Below, one piece after another: positions 34,118-47,700 of a stretch of DNA of 64,000 bases. The stretch is from contig OY979717.1 of assembly GCA_963855995.1 (NCBI GenBank), forward strand, positions 69,672,354 to 69,736,353, read 5' to 3'. The stretch is from Muricea muricata (Eukaryota > Cnidaria > Anthozoa > Malacalcyonacea > Plexauridae). The notes beneath the pieces were generated by a model. It was given only the letters and a program-made list of their open reading frames with translations, was not told the DNA's origin and ran no database searches. Numbering within the stretch: the stretch's first letter is position 1; each line of letters begins with the position of its first letter. Made by a program: the position numbers and the translations under genes.

Positions 34118-34970
34118 ATTCTTGCTATAAATATGATGTCCCAACATATAACTTTTAGCAAAGCCATAAAACCAGTTAAAATACAAATAAATTTTTATTA
34201 AGTAACGTTTCGTCTTTAACTCAAGACATCTTCATACTAAATAGTATAAAATTACAAGGCTAGTGAATATAACCTAAAATTATTTACAAGGTGTTATGTT
34301 ACAAAGCTAGTGCTAGTAGATATAGGATAGGAAGGTGTAGTAAGGTACATGACAGGACGAACAGACAAAGGATTGGACAAACACAAAGACAGCAAAGACA
34401 GTATTAAAGGAGTTTAAGTGGAATTGAGCTACCCTGGACATTAAAGTGGGCTTGAACTTAGATATCAGGAAAACCATCATCCAGCCCAGTCATGTCCAGC
34501 ATATTCTCCCACCTAAAAACCACCGGTCGCACTGCCGACTTTGATGACTTCGAAATCCTTTTCTCTTGTTCAGACGATCGTGAATTAATGATTCACGAAA
34601 GCCTTCTGATATCCAAGCTCAAGCCCACTCTTAATGCCCAGGGTAGCTCAATTCCACTTAACCTTCTTAAATATCGTCTTTGCTGTCTTTGTCTGTTCGT
34701 CCTGTCATTACCTTTCCTCACCTTCCTATCCTATATCTACTAGCACTAGCTTTGTAACATAACACTTTGTAAATAATTTTAGCTTATACTCACTAGCCTT
34801 GTAATTTTATACTATTTAGTCTGAAGATGTCTTGAGTTAGACGAAACGTTACTTAATAAACATTTATTTGTATTTTAACTGGTTTTATGGCTTTGCTAAA
34901 AGTTATATGTTGGGCCATTATATTTATAGCAAGAATTCGTTTCCCACCTGGCAAACCTCTAGCCACGATA
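34118..34970. mobile_element. Head-to-head Penelope-like element insertion with 14-bp TSD
   Basis: The direct repeat CTACATGTTAACAA flanks the insertion at 34104-34117 and 34971-34984. Inside, about 34118-34460 (minus) and 34490-34945 (plus) are inverted copies of one 3' end. The plus copy encodes at 34492-34680 the C-terminal part of a GIY-YIG nuclease of Penelope type (SHLKTTGR, DFDDFEIL, ESLLISKLKPTLN). Downstream, 34821-34846 has a hammerhead-like core: CTGAAGA, a GTCT/AGAC stem, GAAA. In the minus copy the first core C is changed to A. No reverse transcriptase is left, so the insertion is dead. Confidence 0.75.
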
Positions 34971-34984
34971 CTACATGTTAACAA

Positions 34985-35767
34985 GTGTAAAAAAATGAAA
35001 GGAAGAAGTCTCGCACGCGATATTCTGGAAGATAAGGACAATCTTTTGAAGTTGTAAATATGAGAACAGGGAAGCAATACAACAAAAACATTTCACAGCA
35101 AACTTGATATACACTTGAAATGCACTTAACCAATGTCTCGTTACTACGGTTTTAATATCTCCAACGTCAGAGCACATTTTCTTCAACTTACCATGCAACG
35201 TTAGCACATAGAAAAACACTTCTAAACTTAGAATCTTGGACTCTATGTCATCACCTTATATAGGAGATTCTCTAATTTTTGCCATTTTAAAAATCCTAGA
35301 ACTTGGCTTCAAGGTCATGACTTGTTTCATTTCCGTAAAAAAACAACCAACCCCACTCCTCAAAGAAACTTCACAAGGTAGTGTGTAAGTATAAAGCTCT
35401 GGTTTCTGAATTTTTTCAAGGATTTTGGACGTGAGTAATGACCGATTTAAAACGCAAAATAGTAGGTCTGCACCAAAAAGGCTTAATTTCAACTCAAAAG
35501 AGCTATTGTGATAATCAAAAACATTTTTTAATTCATAGTGTAACCGTGAATCCGTTCCACTCTGTATTTTCGCAATACCAGCTATATACAGTTATGTTTT
35601 GACCTCAAGCTATTGATATTACAGAATCATACGATTAATGTGACGTTGCACTATATAGATTATCCTTTAGTAGCTCCCTCTCCATTTATGGGTGTAAAAT
35701 ATTATTATTCAAAGTCATAATATCATCATTTAACAAATGATGTGTCCTTGGATATTTTTATTTAACA
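34985..35767. other. Intergenic upstream of the ZIP gene
   Basis: No gene. A TATATAG at 35652-35658, 110 bp before the ZIP start codon, is a weak promoter candidate. Confidence 0.35.
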
Positions 35768-38700
35768 ATGGGCTTTCTCAATGCTGTTTCTCTGTTAGTA
35801 GTGTTTTCCCTCTGTTTTTTAATTCAGACTGAGGCAGTTCCTTCAAACAGAGAAAATATCACAGCTAATGGCAACGTAACGCTCAACCATGCATCAAGCA
35901 ATGTTACTGGAGGAAGCACAAACAATTCGGACAGCCTTCAAAACCTGAATCCTACAATGGAAATGCAAAATCATACAATCTCGAAGAATGAATCTCGTAT
36001 TCAACCAACGCACAACCAGACAGCTCTTCCTGGACAAGAAACCTACAGCGAAACCTTCAATGATATTTTGCAAACTTTACAATTGGAACATGGCATAAAA
36101 GCCCAAGATTTGCATGTTTTACTGAGGAAATTGGGTATCTGTTCAAGACGTGCGACCAAGGTAAAAACAATATCAGACGTCTTTATGTTTTATTACATAA
36201 ATTTTGCAATATTTGAGGCTAAGAAGCGAGCGCTTGTCACAATCACTCGAGACGATTACTTTTATTGTTGATTATCTTTGATTTTTTGAGACTATTTTGA
36301 CAGGTGGGCGTGATGCATTGTCTTGCTTTTTAAAACACTTGCCATGGGCGGTGTAGAGAAATGCGGGCAGTCAGAATTCGAAGATGCGGAAACTATGCAA
36401 CTGTATTGACTTTAAATCTCCATGAATGAAATTAAATTATATAGATTAGGCCTGTTTTAGTCAGGTCGAATGTAATTCGGTAAAACAATAGATAATGAGA
36501 TACTCGCCCCTTTCCATTATCTTTTTTTTTTTAATTTCAGCGACGCGACTGAAATGCGACGTATTTTGCAAGTCTTATAATCGCATCTCGTGAACTCTTC
36601 AACATTGTCTAGTGTTGTAATATAGATTATCAATATAGGTGACCTTTAATTATGTATAACGTGCAAGGGTGCACGGAGACAAAAATCGAGACTAAGTTAA
36701 TTGGTTTAGAAGCTTCAGATTCCACAAGTTGCAGCTTTGGTGTACGCAACATTTTTCAGTTATGTACGAAAAAAATGATGGACATTTTGCTTGTGTTGCT
36801 CAAACATGCTGTAAACATGAACATATGTAGCTCAAATATATGGTGCTTCTGCAAGGCCGTATGTAAGCAAATGTTTGCCCGCGAAGGTCGACGTTATTTT
36901 TATATTAAAAATGTAGGTCACAATGTAACGTTAGCTTATAATGAAAAGTGTAGGTTTAACTAGCGTGCCAACAACCTCATCGCAAATACGCCTGGGCAAA
37001 TATAGGTTTAACCGATGTAAGGAAACTGTATTGTCGCGGACTTCAGTCCATCTGCGGTCAGGAATGTGCCTCATTGGGAAATGTATTAAAGATCGAGTAA
37101 ATATACGAATAGAGAAACTTTCAATTGGAACATTCAATGAACTCATTTACACGTGATTTTCACGTGAATAACCTGATCTTTAATCGTTGACAATATCATC
37201 CCATATTCCTGAGGTGGCTGTAAGATCAATACTATGTTTTAAATACGTTAACTGGTATATTCGGTTGGTTTTATAACAATGCAAATGACGGCTATATCGT
37301 TAGTTAGGTGCGTGGTTGGGCGGAACAAATTTTCTATGTAGAATAAAAAAACCTCCCCGCCTCAAAATAAAATACTAACACTTCATATCCGAGTATCTTC
37401 TTGAAATTCTTCCTAAATTTGAGGGGGACAGTACCTCCCGGCCGGCGCCTATCCCGCTTGGTTCTACAGCAAGAGTCTTATGTTTGTCTGTTCAGTAATT
37501 TCTGAGAAATTTACAACAGCTAGCAAGTTACAACAACGTTGTCACTCTATTTGATTTTGCAACTTCGGCTCATTAAAACGAGTTACAAAAATGTAATTTA
37601 ATTACTATTGATTTTCCCATGGTTTTTGTATTTTGGGCATTACTCATATAATATGTAATAACGAATAAATTTCATTAGATTTCAATGCCATTTGCTTCTT
37701 TTGATTCATTGTTTTCCGAGTAATGACCAATGAATTTTCGTTCTTTCAATCATACTCATATCGAAAATCCAGATATAGCTACTGGCAATAGTTGTCAAGT
37801 AGAAAGTAGAAACCATTTTCGGTTCAAACTGTACTTAGTTCCTTATGAAATATTATTGACGTTTTCTACAAATTTCTGATACACTTGTAATTTACCAAGC
37901 ATAAGTTTCAGCAAGTTTTATAACTGAAAGAAAATAAAAAAAAATAAGTCATGATTAATTAAAAACAAGAAAAGGAATTTATTTTCGATTGCTAGTTTCA
38001 AACCTCTTCCTCACGGTCAGATGAGATAGATGGGACGATAATTCATTGGTCATATCACTTATGGTCATGCCTAAAGGAGATAGATCAGAGTTGGTTTTGA
38101 GGATAGCGGCTGTTTTTCAAGATTCTTATAACAAGAACGAATCAAAACCCAGACGTTTATAACATTCCTAAACCTTACCCTAACCCTTATCCTGAACCTA
38201 ACTTCAGTTTAGGTGTGTTATAAACGTCTGGTAGTTGATTCGTTCTCGTTTTAAGAATCTGAAAAACAGCCGCCATCTTGAAAACCTACCTCTCGTTCAT
38301 TACTTATCACTCGTTATTTATTATTCATTACTTGCAATGAAAATTTGACTACAGTCAGTACAGAAATGTTAATAATTGATAATGCAAAAAATAATAAAGT
38401 TTGCATAACGTTTTGTATTGCTACCATAGGGGTCGCCGCCTGCCCATAGTAACAGGCTTTATGAGTGGTTGGCTGTAACAAAAAGACAAAAAACTGTAAA
38501 AATTCGTTTTCTAAAGAACGAATTATATAAAGTTTTGTTTCAAAAGCCCAATCGCAAGGCCTGGTGATTTTAGGTTGGTATTTACCCCTACCATTGCTCT
38601 GTGTAGTCATATAAAAATGTAGAAAAACGTGAAAGAATACAGTAAACGTTGCTATCAATGCTGCAAAACTCTAGTATTCCTAGCAATCTTCCTTGAACAG

Positions 38701-41700
38701 TTACTTCCAGTCCCCTTCGAGAACTAATGAGTAAAGATGCTCATGCAAAACAGCACTGATCATCACATCCGATCTTGACGATATTCTGCAGTCTTTTTAC
38801 AATGATCTTTTAATGATATACAAGATTTAAGTACAACATTTTTAAGTGTCAAAGCCGATACATTGTATGAGCAAGTCAATCTTTTAAATGAATCAGGTAT
38901 GTAGGTAAAACAAAAACATTGGAAGAATGCTGTCACAGAATTGAACTAATTAAAATGCTTATCTCTTCTCCCTGATTACTGAACGTACAAACAGTCTTAA
39001 AGTATTGCATGTTAGGGAAACGTGCATTTCCAGAAGATTCCGTACAATATACATTCTCAATGATGCGTTGTTGTCGAGATCAGCCTGAGGCAGGTATGAT
39101 ACACTAGCTCATAACCGGATTAACCACACTTCCTGCTGGCTGCTGGTCAATTTTTTGCGAGTATAAAGATAAACTCGCGTTAAAAATGCATGATATTCTA
39201 TAAAATGCGGCTAAATATTGTAGATGTTCCAATATTGCTAATTTCAGTAAAGGTGCTGATTCAGTTATCTAAATATGGATGGGTGTAAAACTATTTTTAA
39301 ACAAAAAGAATTTGGAGCATCAAATTTGATTTGTGACGTGTGCATTCTATACAAAGTAGAATCTATGCTATCTTTAGATAAACCGGTATATTTTTGTGGT
39401 GCATTACTGATTAATGTAACACTTAATTTAAATTTTTTATTTTTTTAGACTTTGTCCATAATAAATAATGTTATATTTGTGTTTTTTTCTTCTCATGTAG
39501 ATTCAATAGGACAAAATGTTCATGTAATTTAATGCAGTTTACCGTCTTGTTTAGCCATGCCCTCCCCCCAAATTGCTATCCACCCTCACTCAGGATGCAA
39601 TTTTATCGTGTCAGTAGTCTATAACGGAACTAATCAATTTTATCTTATTTTCAAATACTAAAAAATATATTATCTTCTATTTATAGTGCGTCACAGTGGA
39701 ATCCTTGAGTAAATTTTACAAGATCAGTGAAAGCAATTTCATCAGTGAAAATGTCTTTTCTCGAATGTCTACAATAATGCTTTATTCTTTGCTTCCAAGA
39801 CAATCTGACTCAGCGAAAACCATAACAATGAAAGTCGACTTATACGAAGAGCTAAGAAAAATTTATTCTACCAACGCAATATGTGAACAAACATTGGATC
39901 AAGCGTTAAACGATTTGAACACGTCGGTTGAAAACCAACTCGAAAAATATCAGGTAACTATACAGAACTGGAGGAAGTAAAACTACGACTTTAATTATTT
40001 AGTGTTGTGTGCAGAAGCTACAGTAAGCAAATATACGCACACAGAGTACTCACCAAAATGACAAACATGATTCGTATAATACGGCATTGTACTGAATTGT
40101 ATTAATTCCAATCTGAAGCAAATTAAGTTTTTTATATAACACTACAAAAAAAATTAGATTCATCGGTGACAAATACAGCAATTGAATTATGTATGTCCTA
40201 GTAATCCATTCGACAGAGCGTGTGTAGGTATGCGTGTCCGCGTTCGACTTATGTGAAAAAAATTGGTATTACAGCACTCAAGCTCTTGCTCAATAGCACT
40301 TTGGTGGGTTTTCCCAGAGGCTATTGTTCTCACCACTGAGCCTCGTTTTGATGCGAAGAGAGCACGTAGTGCTTTCTGTGCGAGGCTGGGTGGTGAGAAC
40401 AATAAAACTATTAGGCTAAGAGAATCTGATTGTTGATGAAATATAATAATAATGGAAACTTTATTTCATTTACTATATTTACATTGATAAACCTCACTTA
40501 TAAAAGGCAGTCTATCTATGTCTACTTGAATAATGTTTGGTTATATATATTAATAAAAACATTTGGTCATATATATTAATAAAAACATCGACGCTCTGTT
40601 AAAAACTGCAGACATGCATCGGATTTCTCCACACGCATATGGAGGATCGTAGAACGACTAATAGGGGAAAGTAATTATTGCAATTAAGACAAATTTGTCT
40701 GGCTGAGAATGTAATTAGGTTGGTGTAATTATTATGCTATAGAAATATTTATTCTATTTATGTTCTATTCTAACTCGTAATTACTATTTGGAGGTACGCT
40801 AATTGTAATTCATATTTATCGAGTACACCGACATAAAAATTTTGTATTTGAAACAATTTCAGTGCTTCTCAGCAAATGACCTCATGCAAGAACTGAATAT
40901 GTCACTGGAAGCAGATATTGGAAAAGATATGATTCCTAAGTTAAGCATGCTGATTATCCTAAAACTACTTCGAAAAGAATGTATCAAAGTGAACTACGAG
41001 AATCCTCTACCCTGCCCTTCATATTTTATGAACCAACTTTTTAAAGAATATGCTGAAAATAATGTCATTGACAAAGAAAACATGAAGCAATTGATGGAAA
41101 ACTTGAATATTGGAAGACAATCAAAAAATGGGAGTGGTACTAAAGTGAACATATCAAAGACAGAAGATAAGCTTGCTCGTAAAAAGAGACAAGTTTTGGA
41201 TCGTTCTTCCGATCGTCGTTCTTTGTATAATTTTCTAAGAGAGAAACAACAACAAGATGGTAGCCATGGTTACGAAACACAATCCGATATTTACGAAAAG
41301 GTATGTGAAAGGTAATGTTCAGATGGCAACATATATTACGTACGGTTAAGGTCAGGAAAAGACTGAACATTTGCAACAATTCAAATCTACGTTTTGAATG
41401 CAAGAATTGATGCGAAAATTTGTTACTGTTGAAAAATCGGGAAATTCCGCAATGCAGCCAGATCATAATTGGACAAATTCGGTTATTACCATTTTAACCA
41501 GAAATAAAACAACGTATAGGGTTAGTGGTTTGGTTACAACCCTCATTGTGTAAGTCGTAATCACGTGACTACTCAGTAGCGAGGTTTAGCAAACACGACG
41601 CGACGTCAAAGACGACGTGAGAATGGCGTCAAAATGGCGTTGCAACATCCTTAAATGGTCATATCACGCCATTTTGACGCCATTCTCACGTCCTCTTTGA

Positions 41701-44700
41701 CGTCGCGTCGTGTTTGCTAAACCTCGCTAGTACCCCATTGACGACGCCACTATACTGGAGAAAGAGGCCATGAGCTTGATAGACAATCCCGTTCAATAAA
41801 TGCGACAATACTGTCGCAAAACATATATCATTCCTTAGAAACTTCAACCCTCACCTTGTTATTATTCAAAGACAACATCACTGAAATTATCCTATGTATA
41901 TCATTAAAAATATTGTCACTAGCACCAGATTAACACTGCATTCTAATGATATTTCCTTGCAGTGTTATTCTGCAGAGGAACTTTTTGCTATCTACCACGT
42001 TGATGAAAATGATGGATTCAAAATGAAAAGATTTGAAAGTTTATCGATAGCTCTTCTCGATCAAATAGAGAGCAATGTTTGTGAATTAGAAGAGACTAAT
42101 GATGTAGCTGAAGATGGTGATGACATTGAGAAAATGACTGACATGACAGGTGAGCAGCGATTGTGATTTCATTTTTTGCTGTGTTTTCCATACACATGCA
42201 ATCACGCGTCTTTGTACAGGAAATGTATAGAGCATTTCTTCCCGCAGATCAACTAAAGGAAATCGGTAAAGTTTTAGCATTCTTTCTCAGCAGGTTTTAA
42301 GGTTTAAATCATAGAAAATACAATCATGAATTAAAAAAGTTTAAATTTGATTGGTCTGGATTTGCAAAGCCATACAATATACGAAGTGACAAAGGAGAAG
42401 AAAAATACCACAAAATATTATAAAATGTACATTTAATTAAAGTTTTTTTTACACAAAAACAAAACCTTGTTTCTGTAAACTTGTTATTCACTGGTGAATA
42501 AAAGTAATGTCCACCGTTCAGGCCATGTAAAAAACATTGCGGTTTTTTATCAGCGCCCGCATCAACTTCTCTTGCCCGCACTGTTTTTTTTCATTAAAAA
42601 ACCCCGGTTGTTTTGATTATTATTGCTTTTCAATAAAATTATCACCGTTTCCTGTCACGCGCGACAGTCCATGCGAGATTCGTTCGACAGGATTTCTGAA
42701 GTTCTTCCTGATTTCTACCTCCTCTGCTGCAAGTGTCTGAAAAGAAAAGAAAAGCAAAGAAAACTCGTGTTCAAACCGAAGTAATTTATGGACTACTAAA
42801 GAAAAGCGCATGTTAAAACCAACTTAGTTGTTAGGCTACTTGATAAAAGCGCACGTTTAAACCAAACTAGTGTGTGGACTACAAGAAAATGTTAGATTTA
42901 AATGTTATCTCATATTTTCCCATTTTTTACGAAACTACTTAGAGCCACCTTAAAATGGCCGGTAGGCACACATTGTATTGTATATTGCTAAAAAGTGTTA
43001 TTTGATCATCAAACTTGTAAAAGTTGTTTGAAAATCTTAAAAATGTGCTAAATATATATGTTGCTTCATAAACTCGTTTCCAGTCCACTTTTCGGTTGGT
43101 AGTGTGAAAAATAAAAAACTCCGCTCGGCCGCATCGAATTTTTTAACAAATTGTAACATGCTTGACGGGAATATAAGACTTTCCAAAAGTCGCTCCAACA
43201 AGACTGATACAGTCATGATATAAACAATATTGTTACAGCTGCCTTATGTTGTCAACTTTATGAAAATATGACGGCTTAATTGTTGACAGACTTCCTACAA
43301 TCATGTTTACATGCGAACGCAAAATTTCTGGCAATTTCCGAGCTTAAATACAACATTTGAAAAATTAACTTCTACTTGGCCAAAATAAACGAAATTTTCA
43401 GCAAAATAAATGTCGATAAGTCATCTAGACTTTGTTCTGGTGCTGGAAGACCAAATTCTTTGGATTTTTAACGCCATTTAAGGTTAGATTTTGAACACAA
43501 AAACGTGGGTGAAGATATCTTGTTGTTTAATTTTAAAGCTAATTTGGAAATCGCTGAAAAGCTATGAATTTTTATGTTTCTATAAAGCAAGAAAATTGCA
43601 TCAAATTGTAGTAAGCTTTAGAACATCGCTTGCGTTTTGTTATACCGTCGAATGAGCCACGCTGACTGAGAAAGAAATGGTAGCAGAATCATGCAAAGGT
43701 ATAACATTTACATAGACTTCGATAACAAGAAGCATTCCCGTTATATCAGAAAGTTCGAAGTGTTCAATTTCCTGCAGCGGAACAACATGTATACTGTAAA
43801 AATTTGAAACACAGATTCATCTTTAACACGTGATTGTTGTTATCTTTCTAGTATGGGGTTTTGGCTTAGCCGCAGTTTCTACAGTCAGTCTCATCTCACT
43901 GTTCATGATCATACCACTTTTGAAGACAACATTCTATAGAAAATCTCTCGTGTTTCTCATTTCTCTGGCCATTGGCACTTTAGTTGGAGATTCAATGTTT
44001 CATCTCTTGCCTCGGGTGGGTTATAAAGTTTCCGTAATAAATTATTTGCGTACGCTAGGTGAGCAAGTAGTACTCCAAAAAAACCTGTAGAAACTGGACT
44101 GGGGGTAATTACAGGTGACTACACATTCACACTAAAAATTAAAATCAATAGTTTTAGCGTATGAATTCGTCAAAAATTTGAACAAACAGAGGAGAATAGT
44201 CCATAATAAACAATTATATTTAAATGTCAAAAACAACTATTGCTGTCAAATATGTTGCGATGTGTAGTCGCGTATCACTCAAAACTGCTGTAATTTTGCA
44301 AAAAGTAACAAGAAAATTATCCAAAAGCAAATGTCTGAGAATGTAGTAAACATTCCAGTTATAAGTTCACGTAATGGTTGTAAGTGCATCTTACACCATG
44401 TTGCCTTAGACAAACTAATTTTATAACAACACGATATAATTCCCGACATAAACGACACAAACAGGAAATATCTCATGGTTTTCCACTAATCACCCGTTCA
44501 CTCGTCTTTCAGGCGACAGGTTTTCAGGGCAAAAATAAAGATTACTACTGGAGGTTCTTCTCTGTGCTTGGCGGGATTTATGGATTTTTCATCTTCGAAA
44601 CAACTGCAAATCTTCTTTTGCGGCAGACACACACTGTTGAGGTACAATGAGTCATTTTCTCTATACACGAATTTCCAGGGCCAGTGCAAGAACGGTAATT

Positions 44701-47700
44701 GCGGGAGTGTATACAATATACATCAAACGAGATTAGTTATAATCAGTAAAAGCTTGTTGCAAAATGACTGCGAAAACCAAATCATAAAATGCAAGGATAT
44801 TTTTGGGTTTCACTAGGGCATTTTTTCAGTAAATCTGAGTGGGGGTCAACCCAAAATGTACTGATGATTATACTGTACTGGAGTGAACAAACCTCACGAA
44901 GTTGCACATATTTGCTGCCAAGCAAAAGGTCAACACATACAGTGAGATGTTCCCTCCAATGACTGCGTATCGATTTGGACCTGACCCCCGGGGAAATTTA
45001 TGATGTCACGTGAAGTCCAAGAATACAGTACGTTTGTATAATTTATTAGAATCAAAGTTGTTATGCAATCAATGTTAAATAATTAATGTATGCCAAACCT
45101 AGCCAGCCTCAACATTCGTTTCACAATTCCCCATACACATAAAAATGAAGTTTGTTGTTTTCCAGATAACACCAAAGAACAAGAAATATGTCGAGAAAAA
45201 TACCGTGACTACAAAAACAGACGAGAAGAATTTAAACAAGGTGGACATCATTGTGGCAAACAAGGTAATAAACACGTAATATCAGACCCAACTCTTAATG
45301 ACATATCATTGTCATGTTGCTCATACAAGGAAAATTAGAACCGAGATTTTAAATAACTGAAAATTACAAACGTTGGATGTTTGTTTGCATTTGCAACGCT
45401 GTGTTTGATTGTGAGTTTCTTTTCATTTTTTATTCGCGGTTCGTACTGATACAGAGGATGTTTATATGACCTGGCTTAGCCAAAACCGAATACACACTGG
45501 ATGGTTCTGAAATAGAATTGCATGAATCTCTGCACTGCGCGTCCTCAAAGACAGGCGTTAAGTCATCATCAAAATATTCCTTGCGCATAAATTGGATAAG
45601 ACTCGCTACCAATCCTCGTAGGCTCAAAAGCTGGGATGATTTTGATAAATTTTGAAAAAGGTCACCAGCTTTAAACGAATATTTACACGACCACTAAAGA
45701 AATAAAAATATTGTTTAGAATCCGGATTTTAATTGCTTTTTTAATTTTTTGTTCAATGACCTTTAGTCTGCATGCCAACATTACGAGGACGTGACTTGTT
45801 TCAATGCATCAAAATGATCTCGTCCCCATCTCCAGTTTCATCTAGACAACATTCCATGTACTGAAATTATATAACTCTGCCATGTCAAATCATTTCAACT
45901 GACTGAAATATCTTTCAGCATCAGGACCTTGAACGACACACATTCTTATTAGATACTTTATACATTCATTCCAAACATAATGACGTTATCCGTGCGATCT
46001 CACGATTTTAAATCGTCTGAACATAGCGAAGTCATCGGAGAAAGCACAAGAAAGTTTTTACGACTTTTTTCCCTTCACTACGCAATGCATTATTCTTCCA
46101 AAAAAAGATAAGACAATTAAATGTTGCATTAACTGTAAGAAGACTGCATTCCCAGAGGTTGAAAGATGTGTACGTTTCTTCGCTGAACACTGTGGTTATT
46201 GATAATCCAGTGAAAATAAACGATGGTAAAGAAAATAGGAACAGACATCCCACAGCCAGTACACATGTTGATATATTCTTGATCTGTGTTGAAAATTTTT
46301 TATTTTCCAATACACGACTGTGGACTGCGCAAGCAGGGACTGTTACGTTTCGTTGCATTGTCCTGGCTAGCTTTAGCAACTTGTAGTTCAAAACAGCCAT
46401 TGAGACCAACAACAATGAATGCGAAAGTAATATCAAAATAGACCGATAAGTTCCATTCTGTTGTACAAAGCCCATCATTAGCAACAGATCAAATGACAAC
46501 TGAGTTAGTACAACAGCGAGGAATATTCTTCGTCGCGTCACCGATTTCTGGTGAAAAAAAGGAAACATCAATGCAATGTAACGCTCCACATTCATTCCGA
46601 GCAAGGTAATAAATGAATTCGAGTACAACGCCAAGCGAATGTAAGTCACAAACTGCCAGCTCAGGAATGAGTCTGGTTCTCGTCTGTACCACATGAAAAC
46701 TTCCACAGTAAGTAGAGGATGATTGACGCTTGAGACAGCGAGGTCATAGCAAGCGAGAAGAAAAACCATGAAATAGCATGTTTTCCTTCGCAACTGAGAA
46801 GAAATCCAGAAGCTTATGATAACCACAGAGTTGAGAAATATTCCCGTGAATGTGAACAAAATGTTTAAAATGCATAACAAAACCACGTTGATTGTAAAAT
46901 AGAGATTCATTTTCCAAACTGAAAAATATTAAAACTGTATATGAACGTGCGTATATAGCCTATAGGTTTTGAATCGAAAAACAAAGACAGAAAGTAAATA
47001 CACCTGTCTAAATTCAACTTAGTCGGCATAAATAGAAGTATTTTAATTTTTGCGCTCAGTTAAGATAATGGCCTGTTTTCACTGCATTTGCTTTGTCAGT
47101 TAAAATGACTGGCACAACGAATACTCCACGTAAGTCGTAATGGGATTATGGTGATTTTTACAATTTGAAATGACATGTCTTGTACCGAGTTGATGAAAAT
47201 TTATGAGCACGACTGGTACTCATTATCACATAATCCAATGCACTTATTTATTCTCCTCCCGCTGGTTCAAAAAGTTTTAATCTCACAAACTACACTACAC
47301 AAATACCGTAAAAGACTGCTTGCGTTAACATACGATTTTGTCGCATTTCAATCCAGCGGAAATGATTTAATGAAATCGGAAAGACTGTGACTTTAGAAGA
47401 TTTTTGGCGCTCGTGAGCGATGCTGAAACTTCACTTGCTTTGATTGAGGACCGCGCCAGGGCGCGGGAGAGTAGGTCTGTGACGTAAATCCGCACATTGT
47501 GTCCAATTGCAGTGTAATAACTACATCCTCCGCAGACGTTTTGTTTAGGGAGGGCTGTTGGCGGGTTGTGCGGGTCGTAAACAAAACGCCTGCAGAGGAA
47601 ATAGTGCAAATAATACAAGAAAGCTTTGTTGTTGTCCGGAATTTACGTCACACATTAGCTACCAGACTTCTAGAATGGATACGCTGCTGCGAGCCAATAT

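Noticed and set aside
36652-36963. 103-codon frame in ZIP intron 1 as a gene or exon
   Set aside because: It has no recognisable domain, no fitting splice phase with the ZIP exons and ordinary intronic composition.
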